From contig NC_134522.1 in NCBI RefSeq assembly GCF_027942865.1, positions 7,963,849 to 8,027,848 of the forward strand: 64,000 nucleotides of DNA. Direction: 5' to 3'. The notes below the pieces were generated by a model that had not been told where the DNA came from, did not search any database, and saw only the letters and a program-made list of their open reading frames with translations. Made by a program: the position numbers and the translations under genes. Origin of the DNA: Odontesthes bonariensis. Lineage: Eukaryota > Chordata > Actinopteri > Atheriniformes > Atherinopsidae. Shown here piece after piece: positions 23,255-34,309 of the stretch; position 1 is the first letter of the stretch; the number at the start of each line of letters is the position of its first letter.

Positions 23255-23580
23255 AGTGGCGCCAGCAACAAAAGCTTAAAAGTAGGGAGATCGACAAAGA
23301 AGGAAAATTTCATTTAGAAGAAGAGAGAACTGTGGAAGATTCTGTAATCAGCCGATAACTGATTTGAAATAAAAAAGACATCCACCAATGATTTGGTGTT
23401 TCCAAGCAAGGATGGAGCCAAATTTGGTCAGCGAATCATTAATCAATTAAATGCAACTTAGGTATTTCAATATGTAGGTGATACATTGCAAAGATTCAGG
23501 AAGTCTTATGGAAATTTCAGTTGGGCTTAGACTGGAAATCACTGTTAGTGGGAACCACAATTATCACTGTTGTCACATGG
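23255..23580 (+). repeat. Degenerate dispersed repeat, related to 31437-31690
   Basis: The stretch shares an ordered series of words with 31437-31690: CAACA...AAAG, CATCCACCAA, CAGNGAATCA and a terminal AACCAC. The two copies are strongly diverged. At 31.4 kb it lies next to a Tc1 transposase relic, so it may be the 5' part of the same Tc1-like family. Confidence 0.4.
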
Positions 23581-25040
23581 TCATATTCTACTAAAACTCT
23601 GTAAAATGTCTCATAGAATACAATTAAATCCTTCAGTAGCCCCCTTGAAATATTGTGCATATATAGCAATATAATAAGGGCTAATTAAGCAGCATTTTGT
23701 AATTAAATTAATACAATGTTTTAAATTAAGTAAACTATCACTATTAAGACATACAGCAGCGTTTACAGTTGGCTAACTAGCTTCTAGCTAATATCAGCTA
23801 CCAGCTAATGTTAGCTTGAACCTTCTGCTCCCAGTGCAAGCTAGCTAGCTAGTAGGCCATTAGGTTATAGTCTATGGTCCAGTTATGGCAGGAAATACAT
23901 AAGTAAATTCAAATTAGTAAAATTGTGGATTTTTACTTGACAAAGACAGATAATTTACTCTTTTTACATGGTTTTAATCCCAAGACAGAGAAATATGGAA
24001 AGTGCTAATGCAAACTACAGGATAGGCTACAAGTCAATGCATTAAGAGTAACACACTCATCGTTCAAAAGAAACCTTTGTACAATGCCAAACCAGAACTG
24101 TCACCTGAGACTATGTTCTCCTTAATTTATACCACTTTAAGAGATGGTTGTGAGTGTTGATTGTTTTGCTAATCACGATTGGCACAGAGAATGGCTTTGA
24201 GATTTAATTTCTGTTGCCTTGGAACAGGCAAATTCAAAGTGTGATTGCTTCTCTGAGGGTTTCAGGCGTAACCTGCTGTGAAAGCCTCATAGCTACAACA
24301 ATCCTGTCCTCTCATGGGTAACATATTGATTGTATCCTCAGCTTTCAGCAAAATGGAAACAGTTTTCGCCTTAAGCACAGCAATCAGAGAAGATTTTTGA
24401 TCTCAGCTTGGGTGTCTTGCTTGGACATTATTACAACTGGATGTTTTTGTTAGGGGGAAGCTACAGAGTGGAGAACAGCAATGTGTTCAAACACAATTCT
24501 AAAAACAGGAATACTTTGGGGGAAAAAAAGGATATACTGTATACATAAACCAGAGCTTGAGCAGTGTTTGCATTTGGTTGCAAGAACTGAATGAGGCACT
24601 GTTACATGAAAGAGAACAATGGGAAGTTAATTTCTTGTGAACTATCAACGTAGCCTGATTATGGTTTCTTATTTACTTAAAGCTGAACATCATTTACTTT
24701 TATAAACTGTAAAAAAAAAAAAACACCAATAAACAAACTATAATTGAATAGTTTTTTCTATTGAAATTTCTGTTAAGAGTATACATTATTCTACTGACCC
24801 TGAAATGTCTATAATTGGTATACAGACAGTAATGAATGATTTATAACACTGCTGAGCACATGTTTAAGGTTGTTTGATGACAAGCAATTACGGAGAAGAG
24901 CAAATCTTTACAGGGTTCAAAATAAACAATTATACACATGAAGAAGGGCAGATTTGCGAAGGCTGATACATAGATTTTTTTTTGGGTGATTTTAACTGCT
25001 CCTTGTGGCATTAATCAGTTTTCACAACTTTAACTCAAAA
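23581..25040. other. Intergenic; GCTAGC-rich patch, otherwise featureless
   Basis: Around 23765-23850 there is a cluster of GCTAACTAGC/GCTAGCTAGC words. No gene recognised. Confidence 0.4.
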
Positions 25041-25044
25041 GAAC

Positions 25045-25236
25045 CCTGGTTTGAATCCTGGCTTAGTCTTTCTATGTGGAGTATGTACATTCTGCCCGTA
25101 CATATATGCAAGTTATGTAATTTATTATTATAAATTGACCAAAGGAGTGAAAGTGAGTGTGCATGTTTGTTTGTCTCTGTGTGGCCCTGGAATGGATTAA
25201 ACGGGTATAGAAAATGGATAGCTTCAAAATATTTCA
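25045..25236 (+). repeat. tRNA-like headed fish dispersed repeat, degenerate
   Basis: Starts with GGTTTGAATCCTGGCTTAGT, close to a tRNA B-box style consensus, continues with GTGGAGTATGTACATTCTGC, then GTGAGTGTGCATGTTTGTTTG, and ends GGGTATAGAAAATGGATAG. This order is that of a very common teleost repeat that ends in AGAAAATGGATGGATGG. A related tail is at 39990-40040. Confidence 0.6.
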
Positions 25237-25240
25237 AATG

Positions 25241-27415
25241 AACTTACTGTGGAAAGGTCAATAAATGTCAGTAAAGTCTCCTAGAATCAGTCTCACGATG
25301 GTTAACAATGTTGGTTAAAAGAAACACTACATTTTACTGTATAGACACGGTAGAAATACAGAAGGCATTGAATATTTTTACACTTATTTAGAAGGTTGTC
25401 ACTCTTAACTTGAGTCATGCCCACGAGCATAAACAAATCTAATTAAAGGGTTCATCTGCATCTTATTGCTGTATAGCCATGTGTTATAAGCAAATATCTT
25501 AAAACAAACATGATATTTTTTTGGTACCGTTTGTAAAACCAGCAACTCAAAGATGAACAGTTTTCACTATTTTTTTGTGGCAGATTTTCAAACACGCAGT
25601 AAGAGCTCCGGATATTCTCTCGATCTGAAAATAAACGAGTGGCCCACTTCTCTGCTGAGAAAACCAGGCACAGATGGTACACCTTATCAGAGAGACTAAC
25701 AAAGCAATTACTGTAACATTTACTTCCCTTTTAATACAAAAATTGTTCAGCATTAGAGGTTAATGACGGGTAAAAAAATCCATTAATGTCTTTCAGTATT
25801 TTGGTTTGTTTCTCTGTTAATGGGATGGAGCAAAGTGATATTTTCTGAATGAGTCTCCCTCTTAATTACCTTCTTCACATTTTTAATGCCTGTTTGCACA
25901 GCATCGAGGGGGGGAAATCAACATTTGCCTCGGTCTCCTGCTTTTTGGTGGATGTCACCGTTCAACAGTGGATTCTACCGTCTGGATCTGACTGAGTCCA
26001 TATTGTACCACTGGAACAGTCACTGGGACATGACAATGCATCGATTTAATCTAAAACTTCCTGGTGTTTTCCATAATGAGCTCTATAAGATATTTCTGAT
26101 AAAACTGTCTGATGTTGCGTCCGACTGTGCATCTATGAAATCATTTAAAGATCTAACATCTACTTCCAAAGGTCTATTTTTGGTAAAATATTTAGAAAAT
26201 GTGAATAAAAAATAGGAGACCTTTCTGAAAGTATAATAACTAATAAACTTAATAACATCGGAAGATGTTTTCTTTAACACTGCAGTACCAAAAGAGTCTT
26301 TATCAAGCAATAATGTGTTAGAGACAGACAGCTGGGGATAAGCTTTTAATGCTGTTTTTCACACAATTTTATTTGATCTTCTTCACAATTAAGATGGCTT
26401 CATGGATGCTGTGTTAGACTATTCATATTCACTGTTCTGTATTTACACTGACAGTTTATATCAAGCACAAACATATTATTAATTATCATTGTTACAACAC
26501 CCAGATCCATTTGTCACATTGAAAAATGACTAAAAATGATAAAAGAATAAAAGATAAAAGAATATATTCAGTCTGCAAATGTTTGCCACCTCTTCACTGA
26601 ATAATCTGAATAGTTTCCACCCAACAGCTGTAATCAAATAGGACGATGGAGCCATTTTTATGCATGGCTTAGCAGGCTTTTGCAGTCAGGGCCCCATCTT
26701 CTCTGAATATGATGATCATATACTTCTCTCACTGATGATCTTTTCAGTTGTCGGTCACGTTTTTCAAATCACTTCCTAAACCTGATATCTTTCAAAAAGG
26801 CTTTTGCTAATGTCATTATTGGTCTTACAACATGATTTGCTTCTCTAATTATTTCCCCATCTTTATCACTCTTGACAAAAACAAACAAACAAACAAACAA
26901 ACAAAAAAAACACTAACATCCACAAAAATCTGGCTTTTATTAGAAGGTGAGTAGTATCTAGTCCTACATTAAATGATTCTGCAGTAGTCGCTGGTATCTA
27001 TCATTCTCTGTTCCAACTGGCAGTGATGTTGTCACAGTTGTGTGTATGAGAGGAACCAAACCCAGACTCAGGTGACAGGCAGGAGTGGAAAATATATGAA
27101 CCTTAGATATGGACACAAAACTAAAGTTAAACAAGACCTGACTGTGGCAGGAACAGGACTAAACTTTGCATGAGGAATAAAGCACAGCAAAGGTGACAAG
27201 GTTCTGGCTCTGAACATGTAATAAATGGACCTTTGTGACATCCTCAACTCTGTCAACAAAGAGATTGCTCGTTCAAGACATATCCTGCAAAGTATTTTCT
27301 AACAGCACTCCCACCTGCGGAGGGTTAGAGTTAGGCCTTAAAAGTGAATGGTTAGACTTGAATCAATGTACAAGGTTAGGTCTACGAGTTAGAAAATTCA
27401 CGGTTAAACGTCTAT
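25241..27415. other. Intergenic, AT-rich; one simple repeat
   Basis: Contains (CAAA)n at about 26879-26903. A 109-codon open frame at 25886-26215 has no recognisable motif or splice context and I do not call it a gene. Confidence 0.4.
26879..26903 (+). repeat. (CAAA)n microsatellite
   Basis: Six CAAA units followed by an A run. Confidence 0.9.
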
Positions 27416-27461
27416 AAAAACATTAGGGCTGGGCAGCGATTAAAATTTTCAATCTTATTAA

Positions 27462-28062
27462 AGCTGCAGTCTGCAACTCTTTTTCAAGCATAATGCCTGG
27501 AACTGTCCGGGGATTCTGAAAGTAGTACATTAAATACCCCAATACAAAAAAAAATGAGTTCTCTAGGTCCCCTATATGTCCCGCTAGGTCCCTCCAAAGC
27601 CAGCAGGTTTGTTTACAAAATTGCAGACCGGACCGGTAAAAGGTAACCAATCAGGTTTACGAGCTGGGCTCTGCTGCCTGTCAATCACCGATTGTGCACG
27701 CGCGATACAAGGTAGGCTCGTCCCCACACTTATTTATCTGGACTATTGAACTTCATTACGGGCTAGTCTACTTACTGTGTCTTCCATGATCGCAAATGAC
27801 AGGTGAGTTGATGAATGAGGAGTCGTGTACGCGCATCTGGCGTGCACGTAGACGTGCACGAGTTCTCATGTGTTTTGATGGGGCGGGACAGGAAGTTGAA
27901 TAACTTTTTATTTTTCGGTTAAAAAATAAGCATTTCTTGCATTTTGCGACTACGGAGGTCACCGTTTTCAACTTCAAGCGTTCTGACAGATCATGTAAAC
28001 TCTTAAAATGCCAAAGATTAGGACTTTACGTATGACAACAACAAATCCTGCAGACTGCAGCT
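27462..28062. mobile_element. TTAA-target element, copy A (601 bp), inserted in the hAT element
   Basis: Flanked by TTAA (27458-27461, 28063-28066). Terminal inverted repeats AGCTGCAGTCTGCA are perfect over 14 bp. It is nearly identical to copy B at 62266 apart from small differences and copy B's large insertion. No transposase visible. It contains the hairpin CGTGCACGT-AG-ACGTGCACG at 27841-27860. Confidence 0.9.
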
Positions 28063-28499
28063 TTAATCACATGATTTCCCTGATTAATCACGATTAATCG
28101 CATTTGTACGCAAAATCCAAAAATTAATTCAACAGCAGCATCTTTCTGTAGTTTTTATGAAGAAGCCTCGCTCCACTGTCTGTTTCCTTGAATGACTTGC
28201 TGCTATCAGTTGTGTGTTTTGCCTTGAAGTGATATTTTAGACTGGAACTACTACGCTGAGAAGACAATTCAACTTGGCTGTAAATGCATTTTTTTTAAAT
28301 TTATTTTGAAATACATGCTTTTATGTTGAAACAAGTAAAACAGGAAGTAGCGCCGGTTAGCTCCGTGAGCTTCACACAGAGACCTGTGAAGGTGACGTTA
28401 CCTGCTAGTTTATTTTTATTTTAATACTCCATGCTTCGTGGTGTTTGCTGTAACTGTGTGAATGTGATGCATTCAACAGACTTTTACTGATAAAACTAA

Positions 28500-29390
28500 G
28501 GCGCCGTTTACACATACCAGGGTATTTTGAAAAACGCATATTTTCTAACCTTCGTTTTCAATAAAAAACCCCGTGCACACAGCCCCGTTTTTTAAAAAAA
28601 ACCCCGTCTACATTGATCCGGAGAAATACGCTATCAGGAGCTGTTAAATTACGCCAAGCCTGACGGTGGCAATGTTAGAACAATGAGAATTCCACACAAG
28701 CCAATCAGAAGCCTAATAGAGAACCGCTGACAGGCAACTTTCTTCACAACATCAACAGAAGCGCGCATGTGAGTACTCTCACCCTGGATGTGCGGGCGTA
28801 GCAGTTCTGCTAGGGAAAGGAGTGAAAATCGTGACATCCTGAAATTTTCCCTCCATTCCCCCGGGACAACAAAGCCATTTTCAAAATTTTCCCCCTATAA
28901 AGCAGTCCGTCCGGGTCTAATCCAGAATCGCCGTCGCTGGCGGTGGTATGGCCGGGCTCTGTCTGCCAACAGAAGCTCCGCAATTGTTGCCCTCCGCGCC
29001 GTAATGCGCCTTTGTTGTTCAATACTTTGTATGAGTGTAATTTTCAAAATCACACAAGCGAGTATAGCTCTCAACAAAATAAATGCTGCTAGTACCTCCA
29101 TGCTTGCCAGATAAACAATGAATGGCGTTATCCTGCCACTATGGCGGATAGGGGCGGGGCTCTGTACTATGACGACAACTCCGCATTCCATTCTGAAAAC
29201 TCCGTTTTCGTCTTTCAACCAGTTTACACACAAACGCTAAACGGAGTTTTTAAAAAATCTCCACTTTTGCCGGAGTTTTTTTTTAGCTTCGTTTTCGGAG
29301 GAAAAAACTCCGTTTGTGTGTAAACGAAAGGCACAAACGAAGGGAAAGGTCTTCGTTTTTCAAAATACCCGGGTATGTGTAAACGGCACC
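28500..29390 (-). mobile_element. PIF/Harbinger element with broken transposase, inserted in the hAT element
   Basis: Flanked by TAA (28497-28499 and 29391-29393), the 3-bp target of PIF/Harbinger. Inverted repeats read GGCGCCGTTTACACATACC and GGTGCCGTTTACACATACC, continuing with GGGTATTTTGAAAAACG. On the minus strand are transposase pieces in different frames: RQRRRFWIRPGRTA (about 28960-28895), then ENFRMSRFSLLSLAELLRPH and HMRASVDVVKKVAC (about 28850-28730). These match the N-terminal part of Harbinger transposases. The catalytic DDE part is missing and the frame is broken. Confidence 0.85.
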
Positions 29391-29494
29391 TAAATAAAAC
29401 CTGCGTTAATGCGCGATACAATTTTTATCGGCGTTAAATAGTTAATAAGTTAACGCGATAATAACGAGTTAATTCGCCCAGCCCTAAAAAACAT

Positions 29495-31430
29495 ACATGC
29501 AATGTCATGTCACTTTTTATTTTCGATGCATCTTTTTCCAGATGACATTGGCTTCAACATTCTCATCAGCACAAAACACAATATTTTGTTCTTCCAACTG
29601 CAGGCAGGGGATGTGATATGACAAGAAAAGACACATCATGATGTGATAAATAGTGTCAGACATTTAAACAGTTTTTAAAAAATGAATCCAACAGTGTTGG
29701 TTTCTCACCACATGATTATAAAGCGACTCTGCCCTCATCCTTCAGTGACTCCCCCAGGATGTCACGTTATTGTAACAATGAGCCAAACTACTGCTGAGCT
29801 GGCTTCAGATTCCATTCACAAAATTCAAGACCAAAGCAAATACATGAAGTGTTTCTTTTCATCCCGTTTCCACAGTCTGACTCATAGCGACTGAACTCCG
29901 TGGTCCGGTGAGGCTAAGGGAAAACATGACCCTCCAGCTCCCACAGATGCCTCTTATCAGACCCTGTGTGGTCCCCAGCGCTGGTCCAGACATGGCAGCT
30001 CCCTGATAAAATTCCCTGCTACCCATTTGTGTCAAATGAATGCAACCTGAAGGTGAGCACCAGCTGGCTGCGCCGATGCCGATGCAGAGATGTAGTCTGG
30101 TCCAAGCGGGGAAGCATGAGCATGACGAGCATGAAGAGATTATTGGTGAGAGGACTCACTGATGTGTTTCATCCAACTGCCTGAATCTCTGACTATCATC
30201 AGATACAAGCTTTTCCTTCTTTCACATCCATCACAGCTTTTACGGGATCTATAAAAGCTGCTCTATTAATACAAACAGATCTGAGCACAAACTGCCACCT
30301 GATTGTGTGGGCAAAAGTAAAAATGTCAGTTTTTAGAGATGATAGCATGTCTCACTAACCTGTGTATCTAAATTCTCTGAAACATTTCAGTTTCAGTCAG
30401 CCACAGTTCATGATGGTTGAATATGTTCTTTTTTCTTTATGGAAGAAAAGTCTAAGCCTTCAGAGATGAAGAAATAAATACAAACTGCAGCTCCCAAATA
30501 GAAACACACTCAACATCCCAGCGTAATTATCAAATCACTTTCATGGTCAGAAAGAACGTGTTCATGAGCAGGAGCTGAATTACAAAATGAATACACTGAT
30601 TTACAATAATTAAGCAGCAATAAAAAAAAAAAACTATTACATTTCAAATGTTTTAGTCAAGAGCATCAGTGTGAAAGTAGACAAAATTATTATTAATCAT
30701 GCAGTTTATGAGATTACTTAAACTACTTAGGGTCCCCATAGTATTAAGTTTATGTTATGAATGATCCATAAAAGATTAATCAAAATATCTACAGTAAAAG
30801 CTGACTTTTGAAGCTCATGATTTCATGATTAAAGCCATTGGGACTCTCATAGACAGAAGGCGAGCATACATTTAGAAAAAGAATGCAATGATTTGTTTTG
30901 TTTATAAAAACTCAAGTATATATAAAAATGTATATCATACAGTCCACAGACCATAAAAAATGACTATATAGTTTGAAAAAACATGACGTACGCGACTGTA
31001 ATCTAAGGCGGTGTCTTCCTGCTACTTGCATACAGCACTGTCTTTCATCTCCAACTGTAGATGGGCTCTCTTTGTTGTGTTATCTGCATGCCTTCAGGCT
31101 TTGACAGGCTTTCATCTTCTAACAATGATGCTCACACAGAGTGTAGTTGCTTGCTTGGGAATATTCAAACTGGTTGCCACGTGTGCTGTTATTTATTTAA
31201 ATGACCTTATTATTGGATTAATCAATTCCTGCCAGTGTCAGGTATGAGTGGAAAGCAGAGACATTGACAGTTTAAGTTCAAGTTCAATCAGGGACTTTTC
31301 ACAGAGTGAAACAGAAGTAAGAAATATTTTGATTACTGGCTGTAATCTGATTGAATAGCAGAAAGAAATTATTTCCATTGTGTTCAGTGGCCAACTTAAT
31401 TGTGTTTAGAAAAATATAAACAAATGTAAA
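29495..31430. other. Intergenic, AT-rich; no recognised gene
   Basis: Short open frames only. No repeat family named. Confidence 0.4.
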
Positions 31431-31436
31431 ATTTGA

Positions 31437-32390
31437 TGCAGCAACAGTGGCAAAGAAAGTCAAAATGAAACCATTTTAGAGGATTTCTACAATCAGCACA
31501 TTAAGGCGAGGGTGTCTGGATTAGATTTAAAAGAAGCATCCACCAAAGGCTTAGTCTTTTCGAGGCAGGATGAGTTGTGGCTCACCGCTTTGTGCCAAAC
31601 CCAGTCAGAGAATCACCAATAAGTTTAAATAAATGAAAAGTCTTCGTGTTGTGCAACAAATTAAAATCTCAGTAAAGGCCAAGAGCAGAAACCACTGTTG
31701 ATGCATGACCTTTGAGCGCTCAGACAGGACTGAAAAACCGGCATGTCACCATAATCAGTAAAGCCACAGGAGCTCATGAGCACCTTAAAAAACATTTCCA
31801 CGTAACACCACTGCATCCAGAAAGGTAATCTGAAACTGTATTACACAAGGAGGAATCTATATTTCAACTGCGTGCAGAAACATGGCCGAGTTATCAGAAG
31901 ACGAGCTCATCTCAGATGGACAGAAAGACAGCGGAGACGTGTTCTCTGGTCAGATAACTCCACACTTCAGCTGCTTCCTCTGGTTCCACAAAGATAACAA
32001 AGACCACCCAGGCTGTTATCAGAACACGGTGTGAAAGCCAGCATCTGTGATGGTATGGAGGTGAGAGGGGTTTGAATGTGAGAGAGATGTTGGCCATCGT
32101 CATGGTGACGTTTTTTTCTGGGGAGGCCATGGTTATTTCAGCAGGACAATGCCCGACCTCATTCAGCTTGACTTCCAGCAGCGTGGCTTCACACACACAG
32201 AGCTCTGTGTGTGGCTTACTGGCCTGCCTGCAGTCCACATCTGTCTTCTATTGAAAATGTATGGACTCTGCACTATGCACGGACTGTTGAGCAGCTGAAA
32301 ATCTTATATTCAGCAAGAATGGACACAGATTCTTCTGAAAGGCTGCAACAATTTTCAAAGTAATATTAAATTGATCAGAGAAGACATTTC
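31437..32390 (+). mobile_element. Tc1/mariner transposon relic (plus strand)
   Basis: From about 31860 the sequence follows a fish Tc1-type transposase but with many indels: DELISDGQKDSGDVFSGQ (31900-31955), KASIC/KPASVMVW (about 32035), FQQDN-like TTTCAGCAGGACAATGCC (32137), then LTGLPAVH and a relic of the LLSS-K block to about 32350. The upstream part, 31437-31690, is shared with 23255-23580. All frames are broken. Confidence 0.7.
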
Positions 32391-33479
32391 CTCTGTACTA
32401 CATTTGTGATTTATGTAGCACTTTGTGCATCAAGTCCACATCCAAAGCAGTTATTCTCTCCCGCAGTGGACACACCGTGAGCGATAACTTGTTTTTTGTC
32501 CAAGCTATGTATTTGATACTTAACATCAGCCCCATCCGACACATTGTCTATTTAATGAGACACATCAAACAAAAATGTTATGTTCACAAATTTAGCTAGA
32601 CTAATTGCACATAATACAGACTCTTTGATTACTTTCCTTTAATATACCAAGAGTTTGATTGCTGATCTCTTCTCATCATGTCCACTTTACATGCTCTCAA
32701 AATAATTCTATCCTCAATTTCAACATCATCGCTCTCATCCAATAATTGTTTTACCCACATTTTCTCAGCCAATTAGCCTGCTGTCCACATTCTGTACATA
32801 TAATGCTAATTATGTTATCCTCTGCCAAAATAAGACCCCATGGGGCGTTTGCTCATGTAGCCTGAAGCGGCCCGTAACAATGTTTGTAGAATATATATGA
32901 CATGAGAGCAACTGAATGTGAATTGTAAAAATGACGCCAATGAAGGTACAAAATAATGTATGAAACATAAGGAGACGCTGACCTCACTCCAGCTTTTATG
33001 TAACGCAAATTACAGACAAAGAGCTTGAATAAAATCCTGTATGCTGTGCTTCACTCTGCTGATGACATATTTAGGATTATCTCTAGAAGTATTGTCTCTT
33101 TTGTGATGTTATTTAGCTGTTTTTGTCAAAGTATTTTGTTTGTTGTTTTGTATGTTTGTCATTTCGATTTGAAAAAGAGAAAAAAAAACTACAAACATCA
33201 CGCATTTATACTCTGCTTGATGAATCTGATCCAGTCGATGTTCTATGTATTTCATTGGCTGTGCCTTTCAGTCTCTTCATTGTTTGTGTAATTCTTGGCA
33301 AGCTTCTAAAAAAAGGTGTTTATTAACAGATGCCGCCTGGTCCCAACCTCAAGGGCAAAATAAAACTAAACGTTTTTCAATTAAATGTAGGAAATCCAAT
33401 TCCAACCAGACTGCTCAAAGAGGCGCTTCCTTAATCAACATTTGATTAAACTTCCATAATGGATTTGATCAATCTGTCT
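32391..33479. other. Intergenic, AT-rich; no recognised gene
   Basis: An 88-codon open frame at 33025 is hydrophobic and cysteine-rich but lacks any family resemblance or splice context. Confidence 0.35.
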
Positions 33480-34035
33480 TTGTTGACAGGCTGTGTACTG
33501 CAAGCTTTTAAGGTTGCTGGATCTTCACCTTTACTTAAAAACAACTATTTTTGATCCAGGACAGTTATACAACACAGAAATATAGACCTATATCCAATCT
33601 CCATCTTATATCTAAAGTTTTTGAGAAAATGTTGCAGCTCAACTTTGTGATCATTCACCCAGAAATAATCTGCTTGAAGAGTTTCAGTCAGGAGTCAGAG
33701 CACATCATAGCACAGAAACGACTCTGGTGAAAGTTACCAATGATCTCCTGTGGGCCTCTGATAGTGCACTCGTATCTGTTTTTGTCTGGTTGGATCTCAG
33801 TGCTGCATTGGATCGATCACAAGATTCTGTTACTGAGGCTTAAACATATTATTGAGATTCAAGAAACCGCATTAGACTGGTTTAAGTCATATCTCTGTGA
33901 CGGTCTTCCTCACAAACAAGAGTCACACCAGAGCTTATTCTCACAAGGAAAGCTCTTAATTACCAAACTCCATCATATCTTGAAGATCTCTCAGCTGAAT
34001 ATTTTTCTGAACGGAGCACTTCACTCTCAGTCTTA
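33480..34035 (+). mobile_element. L2-like LINE reverse transcriptase relic (plus strand)
   Basis: Broken frames carry the conserved order of the reverse transcriptase core: YRPISNL-like (33580), [10 protein letters not shown] (33620), [12 protein letters not shown] (33670), [15 protein letters not shown] (33705), LDLSAALDR (33795), then [11 protein letters not shown] and ETALDWFKSYLCDGL (about 33820-33915). Frameshifts separate the blocks, so it is inactive. Confidence 0.75.
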
Positions 34036-34059
34036 ATGAATATGAAAATTGTCGCTATT

Positions 34060-34300
34060 TTTTTAGTTTTTTCTGAGCAGGTATCACTGGCCTGGATTTA
34101 TGTTGCCTTTTGACCCCTCTTTCCTGTCCCCTCAAATCGAAACCAATTGTGTCACTTGCTGGACGTTTCTGCCTGTTAAAAGGGAGTTTTCCTCTCCATT
34201 ATTCCCTCATGCATGCTCAGGATGGAGGATTGTATCAAAGAGAAGATTCAATGCAATCCATAAAGGCTACTTGTTAAGAAAAAGAAGACAGTATATAGAT
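34060..34300 (+). repeat. Fish dispersed repeat with CTGCCTGTTAAAAGGGAG core
   Basis: CTGCCTGTTAAAAGGGAGTT followed by TTCCTCTCCATT and CATGCTCAGGATGGAGGATT is a conserved teleost repeat core. It follows directly after the L2-like relic and may be the tail of the same insertion. Confidence 0.5.
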
Positions 34301-34309
34301 TAGAATAAT

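Larger units (their letters stand above)
27424..29486. mobile_element. hAT-type element with two other transposons nested inside
   Basis: Termini are TAGGGCTGGGC and its reverse complement GCCCAGCCCTA. The flanks carry a perfect 8-bp duplication AAAAACAT (27416-27423 and 29487-29494), the hallmark of hAT insertion. Subterminal sequence is rich in CGATTAA and GTTAACGCG motifs (left near 27437, 28083-28100; right near 29402-29472). Without the two nested elements (601 and 891 bp plus their target duplications) the host element is only about 0.56 kb. It is non-autonomous. Confidence 0.9.

Noticed and set aside
25886..26215. 109-codon open frame
   Set aside because: No family motif, no splice context and AT-rich composition like the surroundings.
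27423..27977. Open frames repeated almost identically at 62131-62784
   Set aside because: They are non-coding TTAA-element sequence shared by two copies; similarity reflects transposition and not a duplicated gene.
28788..29233. Overlapping open frames on both strands near 29 kb
   Set aside because: They belong to the PIF/Harbinger element; the minus-strand frame is a transposase relic and the plus-strand frame its shadow.
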